From positions 25,636,693-25,700,692 of the forward strand of contig JASXTE010000008.1 in NCBI GenBank assembly GCA_030280995.1: a stretch of 64,000 nt of DNA, written 5' to 3'. Position numbers and translations under genes: made by a program. This DNA is from Hemileia vastatrix. Taxonomy: Eukaryota; Basidiomycota; Pucciniomycetes; Pucciniales; Zaghouaniaceae. Numbering within the stretch: position 1 is the stretch's first letter; each line of letters begins with the position of its first letter. The notes below the pieces were generated by a model. The model was not told where the DNA came from and did no database searches. It worked only from the letters and a program-made list of their open reading frames with translations. Positions 43,279 through 52,460 of the stretch are shown here, piece by piece.

Positions 43279-43320
43279 GGGGTAATTGTGTATAGAGCAG
43301 CCAGCCCATCAATTACCCCC
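43279..43320 (-). other. Large conserved hairpin, copy D
   Basis: On the minus strand GGGGTAATTG pairs with CAATTACCCC around GGGC-TGGCT-GCTC. Against copies B and C (GGGGTAACTG/CAGTTACCCC) one pair has changed from C-G to T-A on both sides. Upstream AAGAAG/CTTCTT is the second stem. Confidence 0.75.
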
Positions 43321-43535
43321 ACACTTGCCAATATTAAATTAAGAAGGTTCCCCTGTGAACACTTCTTCCAATAAATTTTAAAAAATTTTCCAACACTATC
43401 TTCACCCATATTTAAAGAATTTTAAGTTTTTGAAAATTTCAAAGAAGGTCTTCTTGAATTTCGTTAAGTTCCATCATAGTTTCGTCGACCATATACAATG
43501 TAACGATAGTAAAGTATTTTGATAAAAAAAGGTGA

Positions 43536-43846
43536 TAGTTTATCCTCGTTGCGGAGGAATCCATAAAATTTCGTAGATATCATAGTTTATCCTCATTGCG
43601 GAGGAATCCATAAAATTTCATCAATATCATAGTTTATCCTCATTGCGGAGGAATCCATAAAGTTTCATTGATATCATAGTTTATCCTCATTGCGGAGGAA
43701 TAAATTTAATAAAAGTCATTAAAATTGTAGTTTATCCTCATTTCGGAGTTGATAAAATTTAAGAAATTTCGTAGTTTATCCTCATTGCGGAGTTGTCCAT
43801 AAAGTTTCATAAATGTCATAGTTTATCCTCATTGCGGAGGATGACT
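43536..43846 (-). repeat. Tandem hairpin array at the 3' end of pol, copy D
   Basis: Seven copies about 50 bp apart. Written on the minus strand the core is ATCCTCCGCAATGAGGATAA(ACTA), a six-pair stem ATCCTC/GAGGAT with a six-base loop. The first (about 43825-43846) is inside pol and encodes its last residues ILRNEDKL; the other six follow the stop codon. Two copies have lost part of one arm. Confidence 0.88.
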
Positions 43847-46800
43847 TCGGCACTCCTGGTGCCTCTAGGATAGAACCGTTTCACTTGATCGGCCGCTACC
43901 CTCTTCTTCAATACTACTCCATCCAACTCTTCTAGCACATATGAACCGCCGGAAACTTGCTCCTTGATTTTATACGGTCCATTCCACCTATCTGCAAACA
44001 TTTTTCCCCACTGACTTTCCAAACTCCTATTATACACCAGGACCATATCTCCTGGGTTCAAAGGTTTCCTTAATCGATGTGCCAACCGCTCATCCCAATA
44101 TCTAACTGATTGATTTCGGATCTTCATCATCCGCGAATATGCCTTTTCTAAATATTCTTCTTTCTTTTCTAGCTGCATCATTCTTGCACACAATAATTCT
44201 TCAGTAGTTTTGACCGTGTCCCAGTCAACTCCAAGATATGATTCAGCTTCTAAATCAACCGGTAAAACTGCTTTCTGTCCAAAAACAAGTTCATATGGTG
44301 AAAATCCGGTCGTCCTTTTGGCAGTGATTCGATCAGCAAATAAAACTAAAGGTAAATAGTGCCTCCATTTTTCGGCACTTGTCCCACACATTTTAACTAA
44401 AGCATCCTTGATAACTTGATGCCCTCTCTCAACCATGCCTTCAGCTTCAGGATAATATGGGGTTGCTACCCTAACCTTTGATCCAACTTTCAATACGGCC
44501 TCTTTAAACTCTGTCCCAAATTCAGGACCTCCATCTACCGTCACCAACTTCATCACCCCATACCTATATACCCAATTATTCAAAAAAAATTCTGCCACAT
44601 TTTTGGCAGTTAAATTAATAAGAGGCGCTGCCTCTACCCAACCAGATAAATCATCTCTGGCCACAATTAAATATTTATACCGTCCCTCTTTTATATGAAC
44701 GGCATCTAAACTAACTCTTCCAAAGAGCGTATATTCACCGGTCGCGTGTCCAGGTTCTTTTGGCCTTAAATAACTTTGTCTTTGACATTCTTCGCATGAC
44801 TGAACCCACTGTTTAACAGCCATCTTCATGCCAGGCCACCAAAATCGATCAGAAATTCTTCTAAATGTTTCTCCAATGCCTCTATGCCCAAGATCTTCAT
44901 GCAGTGATTTCAAAACTAATTCTTGCCCCTTCTGTTGAGTTATAACTACTTGAGGATTTGGATACCTTCTCCTCATTAAACGTCGACCAGATAGGTAAAA
45001 CGTAGATGACTTCCTCTTGATAGCCACCCATTCATCGTCTTCACACTCTTCTGGCCTCTCTAAAGTCAACAAATATTTGACTAACAAAAAATAAAAACCG
45101 GTCTGACCCCAGACTTCATCTTGAAAATCGATTAATATAACATCAATAGGGACTTCTCTATCACCAATATCACCTGCACATGAATGAGCCAATAATCGTT
45201 GACCCCTAAATGAATTTTTAATCGAGCTATGTCGACGTTTTTCTTCTGAACCTTTGGATCCTTCAAAAACCGTATTCAAAAATACCTCTTTCTCTTTATC
45301 CACCTTTTTATTTAAATTCTCTAATTCTCCAACATATACACCATTCCTTAATTTACTACTATCCCACACTACCAATCCATCTTCCTCTACATACACCACA
45401 TCTTCTTCTACCTCCTCTCTGCCAAATTTATCTACACCTTTTCCAACACCTTTATTAACATAAAAACTATTTTCCAGTTTATCCTCTTGGTGGAGGTCAT
45501 CATCATCATAATCTAAACACAATAGTCCTGCCAGTTTAACCTCATGGGGGAGGTATGGAAAGTCTTCAGCTCCTTTAGTGCTGGCTTTGATAATAGGTAT
45601 ATCTTCATCGAACTCTTCTGAGTCTGAATCTTCTTCAGTGGGTGGTCTCCTTGATAAACCATCTGGCATAGTAAAAGTTTTGCCAGGCTTATGAACTAAA
45701 TCAAACGAAAAATGTTGAATAAAAGCTACCCATCTCGTCATGGGTGCGTTCGGTAAACTTGGGGAATTAATCATCTGGATTAACGATTTTGCATCCACTT
45801 GCAACTCAAAATGTTGCCCCCACAAAATATGCTGAAGTTTCTTCAGTATTTTTGCCACACCACATAATTCCAATTTCGGTTGAGAATATCTTGATTCGAC
45901 CTCAGTAAATACTACAGATTCATACCTAACTGGCCTGATGTAACCAGCTTTATCCATCTGAGACAGAACCGCCCCAGCTGCAACCTGACTTGAATCAACT
46001 GCTAAATAAATTCTACCAGCATCTTTTCCATAATCTAACTTGTGCAGGACTAAATCCTTCCCCACAACTTCCTTCAACTTCACAAACGCCTTCTCACACT
46101 CTTCATCCCACTCCCAGTCTGCATCCTTTCTCGTTAACCGTCTCAATGGAGCTGCCAATGAAGAAAAGTCCTTGATAAACATTCTAACATATACGCAAAC
46201 GCCTAAAAACCCTCTAACTTCGGTCGTATTCTTGGGTCTTGGCCAGGACTGAATTTTGTTAACTTTCTTCTTGGACATAATCCTACCCTCTCTACATACC
46301 ACATGGCCTAATATTTCTAAGGCTGGCACACAACATGAAAATTTTGAACCTGAAATAGTTAAACCAGCCTCTTCAATTCGAAACAAGATTCTTTCTAAAG
46401 TAAATGCAAACTCCCAAATGAATTTGCGTATCCCGGGATTCTCTTCCAACACCTGGTTATCATAGTCGGTTGTTGGTCCCTTAATTCCTCCATCATCTAT
46501 AAAGATTCCAGCATATTGTGGAATTTCGTCTTGAAGGATCCAAGCCATCTGAGCTTGATAAACTGCAACCGAATTTGTTGCTCCTTGAGGTAATCTTGTT
46601 AACTGTAAGCGTCCAAGTGGCGTATCGAATGTAGTGAGAGGCCTTGAGTCCGGATGTAACTCTCTCTCATCATATCCACCCATAATATCTCCCAAACCAT
46701 AACACACTCTCCCTGCAAACGCTTCAACAAACTCCTCAGCACTAGGTGGTATCCCAGCATCCTTTATTGTAACCCTATTTAATTCCCTAAGATCATGAAC

Positions 46801-47970
46801 AACTCTAAGCTTGCCATTCGGTTTCTTGATACAAAATACCGGACTAGAATAACTTGATGTTGATTGCTCATACAGTCCAGTGCGTATCCGTTCTCTGACA
46901 ACTTCAATATAGGCTTCTTTTAATGCAGCCGGAATAGGAATCGGTTTCTGCTGCCACGGTTCATGACATACCACAGGAATCTTGTAAGGCTCCCCATAGG
47001 AATGCTTCAACACACCCCTCTCCTCTTCTACAAAAGCAATGGCCTTCTCTCGCTTGACCATCACATCCAACAACAACTTCTTCTCTTCTCCAGACAACCA
47101 ACCATCAGGTCCAAAATTAACAACACCCAGTCTCTCAAAAGTGATTCTTGACGTCTCAGAGAATTCAGGCGGATTCTTTACCAAGGGACTTTCATAAGGA
47201 TCTCTTGATAACCTTGGTCTTCTCAAAGGTGGATTTAATTCAGCAGGTAGCGGCTCATTAATAGGTCGAACTTTATTTGCTACTTTCTTATATTTGGCTG
47301 CGTCCACATCTAAATTAACTTGAGGTAAAACATCGCCATTAAAACTTTCATCAAATGAATCTTCTTCATCGCCAGAATCAGAATAAGAAAAATTAGAAAA
47401 ATATTTTATTTCATTTTTAAATTTTACCCTTTTCTCCTTTCCCTCGTCTAATTTATAAACAGATTTTCCAACACCTTTTCTTCCCTTATCCAACAGTAAA
47501 TCACCCGTAAAGAAAGTTGGCAGTTTAACCTCTTGCTGGAGAACCGGAATTGAATTTTCACAAAAATTATTTTTTTGTGTTTTAATTATACTGAGATTTT
47601 TTATTGGATTTTGATAAGATTTTCGCAGTTTACCCTCTTGCTGGAGGTCCAAAATAGAAGGAGATAATTGCAGTTTAACCTCTTGCTGGAGGTCATAAAA
47701 CATACCCTTCCAATTTTTATCCAACCTAATTTGGCCCATTTTTCCTTTTTCACCGTTTTTAAATTTAATAGAAAAACCGGGTAAATCCAATAAACATATA
47801 GAAAAGTCCATAACGTATTTGCACTCCAAAGTAATATTAACAGAAAATAATTGAGAATCCACTTGAATTATCTCCAAGTGAGCTGACCTATTGCAATCCG
47901 GGATCTCATCCTGAGGAGAGATTACAACATTAGAGCGATCAGCCCCTGCTACCCCAAAAAATGAGGGCAT
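43816..47970 (-). CDS. pol: Pol polyprotein of Gypsy copy D (RT, RNase H, integrase)
   Basis: 1384 residues, uninterrupted. RT has VFCIKKPNGKLRVVHDLREL, YGLGDIMGGYDE (first Asp) and GIFIDDGGIKG (Asp pair, about residue 491). RNase H has LAVDSSQVAAGA (about 657), QPKLELCG and LQVDAKSLIQM. Integrase has a zinc part (HRGIGET, CEECQRQ, about 1020), then SLDAVHIKEG (about 1090), TVDGGPEFG (about 1145) and EAEGMVERG (about 1178). I find no D-T/S-G protease motif in the first 300 residues. Five in-frame copies of the hairpin motif give LQQEVKL-like heptads (about residues 94, 110, 145, 808, 826) and a sixth forms the C-terminus. The start is fixed by TGA directly before the ATG in the same frame, so no readthrough or frameshift fusion with gag is possible there. 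Confidence 0.93.
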   Translation of the reverse strand: MPSFFGVAGADRSNVVISPQDEIPDCNRSAHLEIIQVDSQLFSVNITLECKYVMDFSICLLDLPGFSIKFKNGEKGKMGQIRLDKNWKGMFYDLQQEVKLQLSPSILDLQQEGKLRKSYQNPIKNLSIIKTQKNNFCENSIPVLQQEVKLPTFFTGDLLLDKGRKGVGKSVYKLDEGKEKRVKFKNEIKYFSNFSYSDSGDEEDSFDESFNGDVLPQVNLDVDAAKYKKVANKVRPINEPLPAELNPPLRRPRLSRDPYESPLVKNPPEFSETSRITFERLGVVNFGPDGWLSGEEKKLLLDVMVKREKAIAFVEEERGVLKHSYGEPYKIPVVCHEPWQQKPIPIPAALKEAYIEVVRERIRTGLYEQSTSSYSSPVFCIKKPNGKLRVVHDLRELNRVTIKDAGIPPSAEEFVEAFAGRVCYGLGDIMGGYDERELHPDSRPLTTFDTPLGRLQLTRLPQGATNSVAVYQAQMAWILQDEIPQYAGIFIDDGGIKGPTTDYDNQVLEENPGIRKFIWEFAFTLERILFRIEEAGLTISGSKFSCCVPALEILGHVVCREGRIMSKKKVNKIQSWPRPKNTTEVRGFLGVCVYVRMFIKDFSSLAAPLRRLTRKDADWEWDEECEKAFVKLKEVVGKDLVLHKLDYGKDAGRIYLAVDSSQVAAGAVLSQMDKAGYIRPVRYESVVFTEVESRYSQPKLELCGVAKILKKLQHILWGQHFELQVDAKSLIQMINSPSLPNAPMTRWVAFIQHFSFDLVHKPGKTFTMPDGLSRRPPTEEDSDSEEFDEDIPIIKASTKGAEDFPYLPHEVKLAGLLCLDYDDDDLHQEDKLENSFYVNKGVGKGVDKFGREEVEEDVVYVEEDGLVVWDSSKLRNGVYVGELENLNKKVDKEKEVFLNTVFEGSKGSEEKRRHSSIKNSFRGQRLLAHSCAGDIGDREVPIDVILIDFQDEVWGQTGFYFLLVKYLLTLERPEECEDDEWVAIKRKSSTFYLSGRRLMRRRYPNPQVVITQQKGQELVLKSLHEDLGHRGIGETFRRISDRFWWPGMKMAVKQWVQSCEECQRQSYLRPKEPGHATGEYTLFGRVSLDAVHIKEGRYKYLIVARDDLSGWVEAAPLINLTAKNVAEFFLNNWVYRYGVMKLVTVDGGPEFGTEFKEAVLKVGSKVRVATPYYPEAEGMVERGHQVIKDALVKMCGTSAEKWRHYLPLVLFADRITAKRTTGFSPYELVFGQKAVLPVDLEAESYLGVDWDTVKTTEELLCARMMQLEKKEEYLEKAYSRMMKIRNQSVRYWDERLAHRLRKPLNPGDMVLVYNRSLESQWGKMFADRWNGPYKIKEQVSGGSYVLEELDGVVLKKRVAADQVKRFYPRGTRSAEVILRNEDKL
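45475..45554 (-). repeat. Two in-frame hairpin motifs inside pol
   Basis: Located at 45475-45498 (CCTC-CACCAA-GAGG on the minus strand) and 45532-45554 (CCTC-CCCCAT-GAGG). They encode LHQEDKL and LPHEVKL in the linker between RNase H and integrase. Stem and flanking AAACTG are kept although the sequence codes for protein. Confidence 0.8.
47521..47693 (-). repeat. Three in-frame hairpin motifs near the start of pol
   Basis: Located at 47521-47543, 47626-47649 and 47671-47693. The full form on the minus strand is CCTCCAGCAAGAGGTTAAAC(TG): stem CCTC/GAGG, loop CAGCAA. They encode LQQEVKL, LQQEGKL and LQQEVKL. The copy at 47521 has lost one arm base. Confidence 0.82.
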
Positions 47971-48035
47971 TCATAATAATTTGAATCCTGAATAAATTGA
48001 AGACATAACGATAAAAAAAATTTCAGCCGAGTTTA

Positions 48036-48064
48036 GGTAGTTTATCCTCATTTCGGAGGATTTA
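48036..48064 (-). promoter_or_regulatory. Hairpin directly after gag stop codon, copy D
   Basis: On the minus strand the gag stop TAA is followed at once by ATCCTCCGAAATGAGGAT and AAACTAC: a six-pair stem with loop CGAAAT. The pol ATG lies 91 nt after the gag stop. Copy B keeps this hairpin after its gag stop. A role in reinitiation, readthrough control or RNA packaging is possible but inferred. Confidence 0.6.
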
Positions 48065-49270
48065 AATTCTTGATATCCCCTGGAGATAATCCATAATTTT
48101 GCCCCAAGGGCTTATCCACCCATTCCATAAAACCCAAAAATAAACCCCCATAATTTGTCCTACCATTGGAAATAAAAAATAAACAACCCTTTTCCAAAAT
48201 ATGAGTGCATCCAATTTATGCACTCTATTATCAAATACCACTACACTCTTTATTAGTGCAGGGAAAACCATATCCTCCTTAACAATCTCTCCCTGAGATT
48301 GTAACAAATCCACCATATCCATATCTTCATTGCAGACAGTCTCTGCTTCTGAAGACAAAAACTGAGGCGAAAAATCCTCTAAATCCGATTCCAAATCATT
48401 CAACACCAAATTATCCCCATCATCCAAAATTTTGTCATTAATGACAACAATATCTTCATCTTCAAAAATCTCTTCTTTCCAAACAGAAGAGTCAACAAAA
48501 ATAATATCTTCAGGCTGGACAAAATCTTCAGGAATGGCTGAATCCAAAATTTCATCAGAAACTAGTTCTTTTAAACCATCCTCTTCTATCTCTTGAGCGA
48601 CCTCAGTGTCTTCTCCAGAGTCCAAATCAACAGAGTTATGAGTATCCAGATGTTCCAAAATAACCTTCTTTAGCACCTCCATACCAGGAATCCTAGTTTC
48701 TCCATCGGGAAGATCCTTCATTAAATTCGCATTAATAAGCACCATCAAAACATCTTTCTTAACCTTTTCCCCCATAGCATCCCAAAAAATATACTTTGAT
48801 GCATTATCATGAAATAAAATTTCATACTCCAACAAATAATCCAGAACCACCTGAAATTCAACCATAAACTGATGATACTGATGCAGAGATGTTACACCAC
48901 CTTTTGATTCCCATTTCCTAGCTATATCCTTTAGATCCTCCAATGAATAAACTTTTGGCCACCTTTTCTCCATTTCCATCTTGAGCTTTCTCCAATCTTG
49001 ATCTTTATAACCATCCATAGAAATAACCTCCTTTTCCACCTCTCTGTCCAAAATAAAGAACCTAATCTGCTTCACCATATCCAAAGGTAAAGCACCATCA
49101 ATCGCAGCTGCAGTTTCATACCTATGTAAAAACCTTTCTAAATCATCTCCAGAAAACTTGGGCCCAACCCAAGATACAATCCTTACTGATGCCCTAACAG
49201 GTACACCAGCAGCCAACACAGCAGTTCCACTAGTAGAAGACATCCCAAAACATAAGAAAAACGTTAACAA
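48062..49270 (-). CDS. gag: Gag-like protein of Gypsy copy D
   Basis: Up to 402 residues; an alternative start is the Met at 49243 (MSSTSGTAVLAAGV), which avoids the hydrophobic MLTFFLCFG leader. It matches the gag of copy B over the first 200 residues (FLHRYETAAAIDGA, DREVEKEVISMDGY, WRKLKMEMEKRWP, GETRIPGMEVLKKVILEHL). A long acidic region follows (EDTEVAQEIEEDGLKE and others). No CCHC knuckle is present, so RNA binding would need another part or partner. The gene sits between the primer site and pol. Its role as capsid protein is inferred from position and the copy B match. Confidence 0.85.
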   Translation of the reverse strand: MLTFFLCFGMSSTSGTAVLAAGVPVRASVRIVSWVGPKFSGDDLERFLHRYETAAAIDGALPLDMVKQIRFFILDREVEKEVISMDGYKDQDWRKLKMEMEKRWPKVYSLEDLKDIARKWESKGGVTSLHQYHQFMVEFQVVLDYLLEYEILFHDNASKYIFWDAMGEKVKKDVLMVLINANLMKDLPDGETRIPGMEVLKKVILEHLDTHNSVDLDSGEDTEVAQEIEEDGLKELVSDEILDSAIPEDFVQPEDIIFVDSSVWKEEIFEDEDIVVINDKILDDGDNLVLNDLESDLEDFSPQFLSSEAETVCNEDMDMVDLLQSQGEIVKEDMVFPALIKSVVVFDNRVHKLDALIFWKRVVYFLFPMVGQIMGVYFWVLWNGWISPWGKIMDYLQGISRI

Positions 49271-49397
49271 CCGTTAAAATAACAAGCCTCTTGCAGGCCA
49301 ATAACAAAAATCCAATTAGAGTTCCAGAGAATAAGCCTCTTGCAGGCTAAGAAAGTCCTAGATCCAAGTAAGTCCTAGAAAAAGCTAGAGATTTCGT

Positions 49398-49415
49398 ACC
49401 CCACGTTGGGCGCCA
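49398..49415 (-). other. Primer binding site of copy D
   Basis: On the minus strand TGGCGCCCAACGTGGGGT, two bases after the 5' LTR. It starts TGG, as needed for pairing with a tRNA CCA end. The cognate tRNA was not determined. Confidence 0.75.
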
Positions 49416-49417
49416 AC

Positions 49418-50521
49418 TATGGTAAGGTAAACTCTTACAGTCGCCTTGCTGTAAGCAGAATCCGGAGGAGATATATGGATTTAGCTGAAAACCCCGTCCT
49501 TCCAATAAAAATAACAAAGTAGGTGTTCTAAATCACTAAGCTAACCAATCTACTTAGATCTGATTGATAAAAATAATGAAACTCTAAAATATTTAACGCT
49601 TATTGAGATTTAAAGAAAGTGGCTGTTGATAAAAGAAATACTGATGACAACAATTAAGGTGTACCAGTGAAAGAACTGTAATGATTGACTTTTATGTTTT
49701 TATAATAATTTGAATTTTTATGAGACAGCAATAATCAAGTCCCAGTGACGAAGACCTTTCTAAAGATAACCTGTATGAAGTGTGATTTAAATTGTTGAGT
49801 AGTATTTCTAAAATGTTATGTAAAAATAATAATGTTATAAGGGTATTACAAGTTATTTTAATTTGTTGAGTAATAAAAAATGAGACTGTGGTGGTTAAAG
49901 ATTAAGCTGTATGATCTGTCCCCCTCTCAATTTCGAGTTTGAGAAGCGCTTAAGTATTCCTAGTCACGTGCCTAAGTTTTCCCCTCCAGAGCTCTTCCAG
50001 AGTCAATCCGGAGCCCGTACGGAGTCAAAACGGAGTCCGTCCGGACTTCCGGACTCAATTTAGAACCTTAAAACCATAATAAAAAATCTAGAAAAATTAC
50101 ACATAATAGAGCTACTTCCCCTTTACCTACCAAACTAATTTTCGTAGTCTGCGCAGCTCTAATTACCCCGTGAAATTCATCAAAGTTAAGTAATTTTTAA
50201 AAAACATAAATATTTCTATAAAACTTTAAAATTCATTTAAAAATATAAGAAAAATAGTAAAAATTCTGGGAAAATTTCCCAAGGTTCTTGAGTGACTCGA
50301 CTTGATACTTATAAATTTTTCAGTCCGTAAAAAAATAAGTTTTCTCCGCAAAATAAATTGTTTTTGTGTAGGCATTCGCTCGTGACCAATTTCTTCATAT
50401 TTAAAACTCAAATAAATTAAATAAACCCTTTTATATATAAAAAAATAATAACGCCAATCTTGTACGCCGTAATAACTCCATTTACATACTTAGGTGCCGT
50501 ACTAAACTTTAGGCTACCACA
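49418..50521 (-). repeat. 5' LTR of Gypsy copy D
   Basis: 1104 bp, ends as in the 3' LTR. A TATA-like TTTTATATATAAAAGGG on the minus strand lies at about 50427-50445, some 80 bases from the LTR start, a possible promoter core. Confidence 0.93.
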
Positions 50522-50543
50522 CTGTCTTTATGATTTAGGTTTT

Positions 50544-50629
50544 GAGTCCCCCAAGACTATAAACTGAGGGCTATTAGTCCCCCACTACTTAAAACTGAGG
50601 ATGAGTCCACTAAGACTTTAAACTGAGGA
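50544..50629 (+). repeat. Small hairpin motifs, copy C, second group
   Basis: Three copies (AGTCCCCCAAGACTATAAAC, a degraded AGTCCCCCACTACTTAAAAC, and AGTCCACTAAGACTTTAAAC). They are the counterpart of 28488-28603 and continue copy C across the insertion of copy D. Confidence 0.8.
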
Positions 50630-50717
50630 AATTTTTTATGTTTGGCTACATTCAGAAAGTCTGGAAAGTGTTCAATTTATTTTTATTTCTTAGTAAAGAA
50701 TTGCAGGCAAGAATCAA

Positions 50718-51309
50718 TTACACAAGATAATCACAAGATGAAACAAAGTGTTCAGCATTAGTCTTGAACTGGTGGATGAGGTGTCTTCTTTTCTCAATTT
50801 CCTGTGGATATTTGACAGGAGGGGATTAGAAGTAATTTAGAATGAGATGTTTTTATTGAGAAGAATGTTGTTGGAATTTTTCCTTGAAAGTAGGAAATTG
50901 ATTGGGTGGTGGTGTTTCAATGGTTCCCACATTGTCATCAACACTGTCTGGATGGTAATGAACTGTAAATTCATCAGCTTAAATTTCAGTATGGAGAATA
51001 ACTGTTTTTACCATCAGAAGGACCAGGTATGATAGAGCTAGTGGTTGTGGTGGTGTTGGAACTCTTTTTTGAAGGATGTAACTTGTTGATTAATCTGGGT
51101 ATCAAGATGGAAGGCCTAGATCTTTTGGTTTTTCTGGAAGATTGATCTGGTTGAGGGGGAGGTGAATCTGTTGCAGATAATAATGGAAAAGGTCAGGAGC
51201 AAGATTTATTTCTGTAATAGCAGTCATCACAATCAGTTCTGTAGGGATGAATTGGTGGTGTTATGGTACAGATGAGGCTATGGTCAATACAGTATTGACA
51301 GGGACCCAT
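50718..51309 (-). pseudogene. Antisense zinc-cluster gene, copy C, one nonsense codon
   Basis: Exon 1 is 51309-51012 (298 nt), the intron 51011-50963 (49 nt, GTAAAA to TTTACAG) and exon 2 50962-50718 (245 nt), the same lengths as the intact copy B gene. The Cys6 cluster is complete (CQYC, C, CDDC, C). One TGA interrupts the frame just after the cluster (NKSCS, stop, PFPLL); copy B has AGA there. The linker SRPSILIPRLINKLHPSKKS is identical to copy B. An ATG further upstream (51378) would add a 23-residue leader. Confidence 0.72.
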
Positions 51310-51390
51310 TTCAGAGATTGGTTTTGAAAATTGTGTGAACATGGTGGTTTTGGTGAAGGAGAAGGTGGACATTCTCAATTGGAGGGAGGA

Positions 51391-52460
51391 TGTGGTCTTC
51401 TAACATTTTCAGAGGCCTTTTTAGTCTGTTTAGCGTTATTTTGATATGTCTTAAATGGCATGGTTTAATAACTGGGTGTTTTCTGGAATTATTTGGCAAA
51501 TATTGGGACTGTGGGGATGTGGGTATTACCATTGGATAGCCCCGGTTTTTCTCAATATTTCATGTTGTGATGACATTTTTCATATTCTAAGTTTTAAGGG
51601 GTCATTTGCTCACTTTTCATTTCTAAAAGACAGCTGTTTAATTTTGTTTTTTGTGTTTTAAGGGCTAAGGTTAAGTGCTTAGTACCATTAAGTACAGCTA
51701 ATTTAGCTCTATATTTTATGTCACAATGTTGTCATAGTTTAATTTTATGTTTTAAGGGCTTTAGTAGTTGTGGCAGATTTTTCTAAGTATTTTGGGCTTT
51801 ATTGGAGGTTTTTGGTGGTTTTTTTGGCTTCAGGGAGGTCTGGCTGCTTCAAGGCAGGCCACCTGCCCGCCTTGGTTATAGAAGGCTGGGGAGCATTTCT
51901 AGAGGGTTTTCATTCAAATTGGCTGTCAAAAGCACCAAATTTATTGCTGTGCATGGATTTTTTAGATGGTGGTCTGTGTGTACATACTGAATAAGACAGT
52001 TTGGGGCAACTCTAATTATCATACAACCATCCAGAGGTGATATCATTGTTCTCACTCAGTTTTCACAGTTTTTTGGCCACAATTGGCTGTATTTTTGCAA
52101 GTTTAGTTCTTCATTTAACTCAACTTTGACAAATAGTCTCACTGGTGTAGCTTTGAAACCTGCATCAAGTATTATTGCACTTTTATGTTCAACAAGTGCA
52201 CAGTGTTTTGCTTTTCTGGTGTGGATCTTTCTGCATTTCTGGTTTCTGGTTCTTTGGCTCTCGGTGGTCTTCTATTGGCTACTGTCTTGAATTTTTAAGC
52301 AGTCAAGAAGCGTATTGGAAGGGGTATTGTAACAGTCTCTAATTTGCTGTAGCAAATAAATCTCACCTGGTGTTTCTCAAACGGACAGGGGTTTTTCTCT
52401 TCAGTTTTACTCCAACTCCCTTTGTCAAGGTCTATAGCTAGTACTATAGGATTGTATAAA
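51391..52460 (+). repeat. 3' LTR of Gypsy copy C
   Basis: 1070 bp from TGTGGTCTTCTAACATTTTC to GATTGTATAAA, preceded by the purine tract GGAGGGAGGA. It is close to the LTRs at 23709 and 29327. The right end has lost the CA terminus. Confidence 0.85.

Larger units (their letters stand above)
39152..50521 (-). mobile_element. Gypsy copy D, intact and young, with antisense gene
   Basis: A complete element on the minus strand: 5' LTR 49418-50521, primer site 49398-49415, gag 48062-49270, pol 43816-47970, a 3.5-kb structured 3' region with an antisense spliced gene (40379-41071), purine tract 40256-40265, 3' LTR 39152-40255. The LTRs are each 1104 bp with only two differences seen. Target duplication CTGT (39148-39151 and 50522-50525). 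All frames are open, so it could be active. Confidence 0.93.

Noticed and set aside
45254..45463. Plus-strand frames inside the pol region (also 45990-46252, 46256-46465, 46963-47151)
   Set aside because: They are reverse-strand shadows of the intact pol gene.
43816..47970. Reading the 1384-residue frame as a host gene
   Set aside because: RT, RNase H and integrase motifs, flanking identical LTRs and a target duplication show that it is retrotransposon pol.
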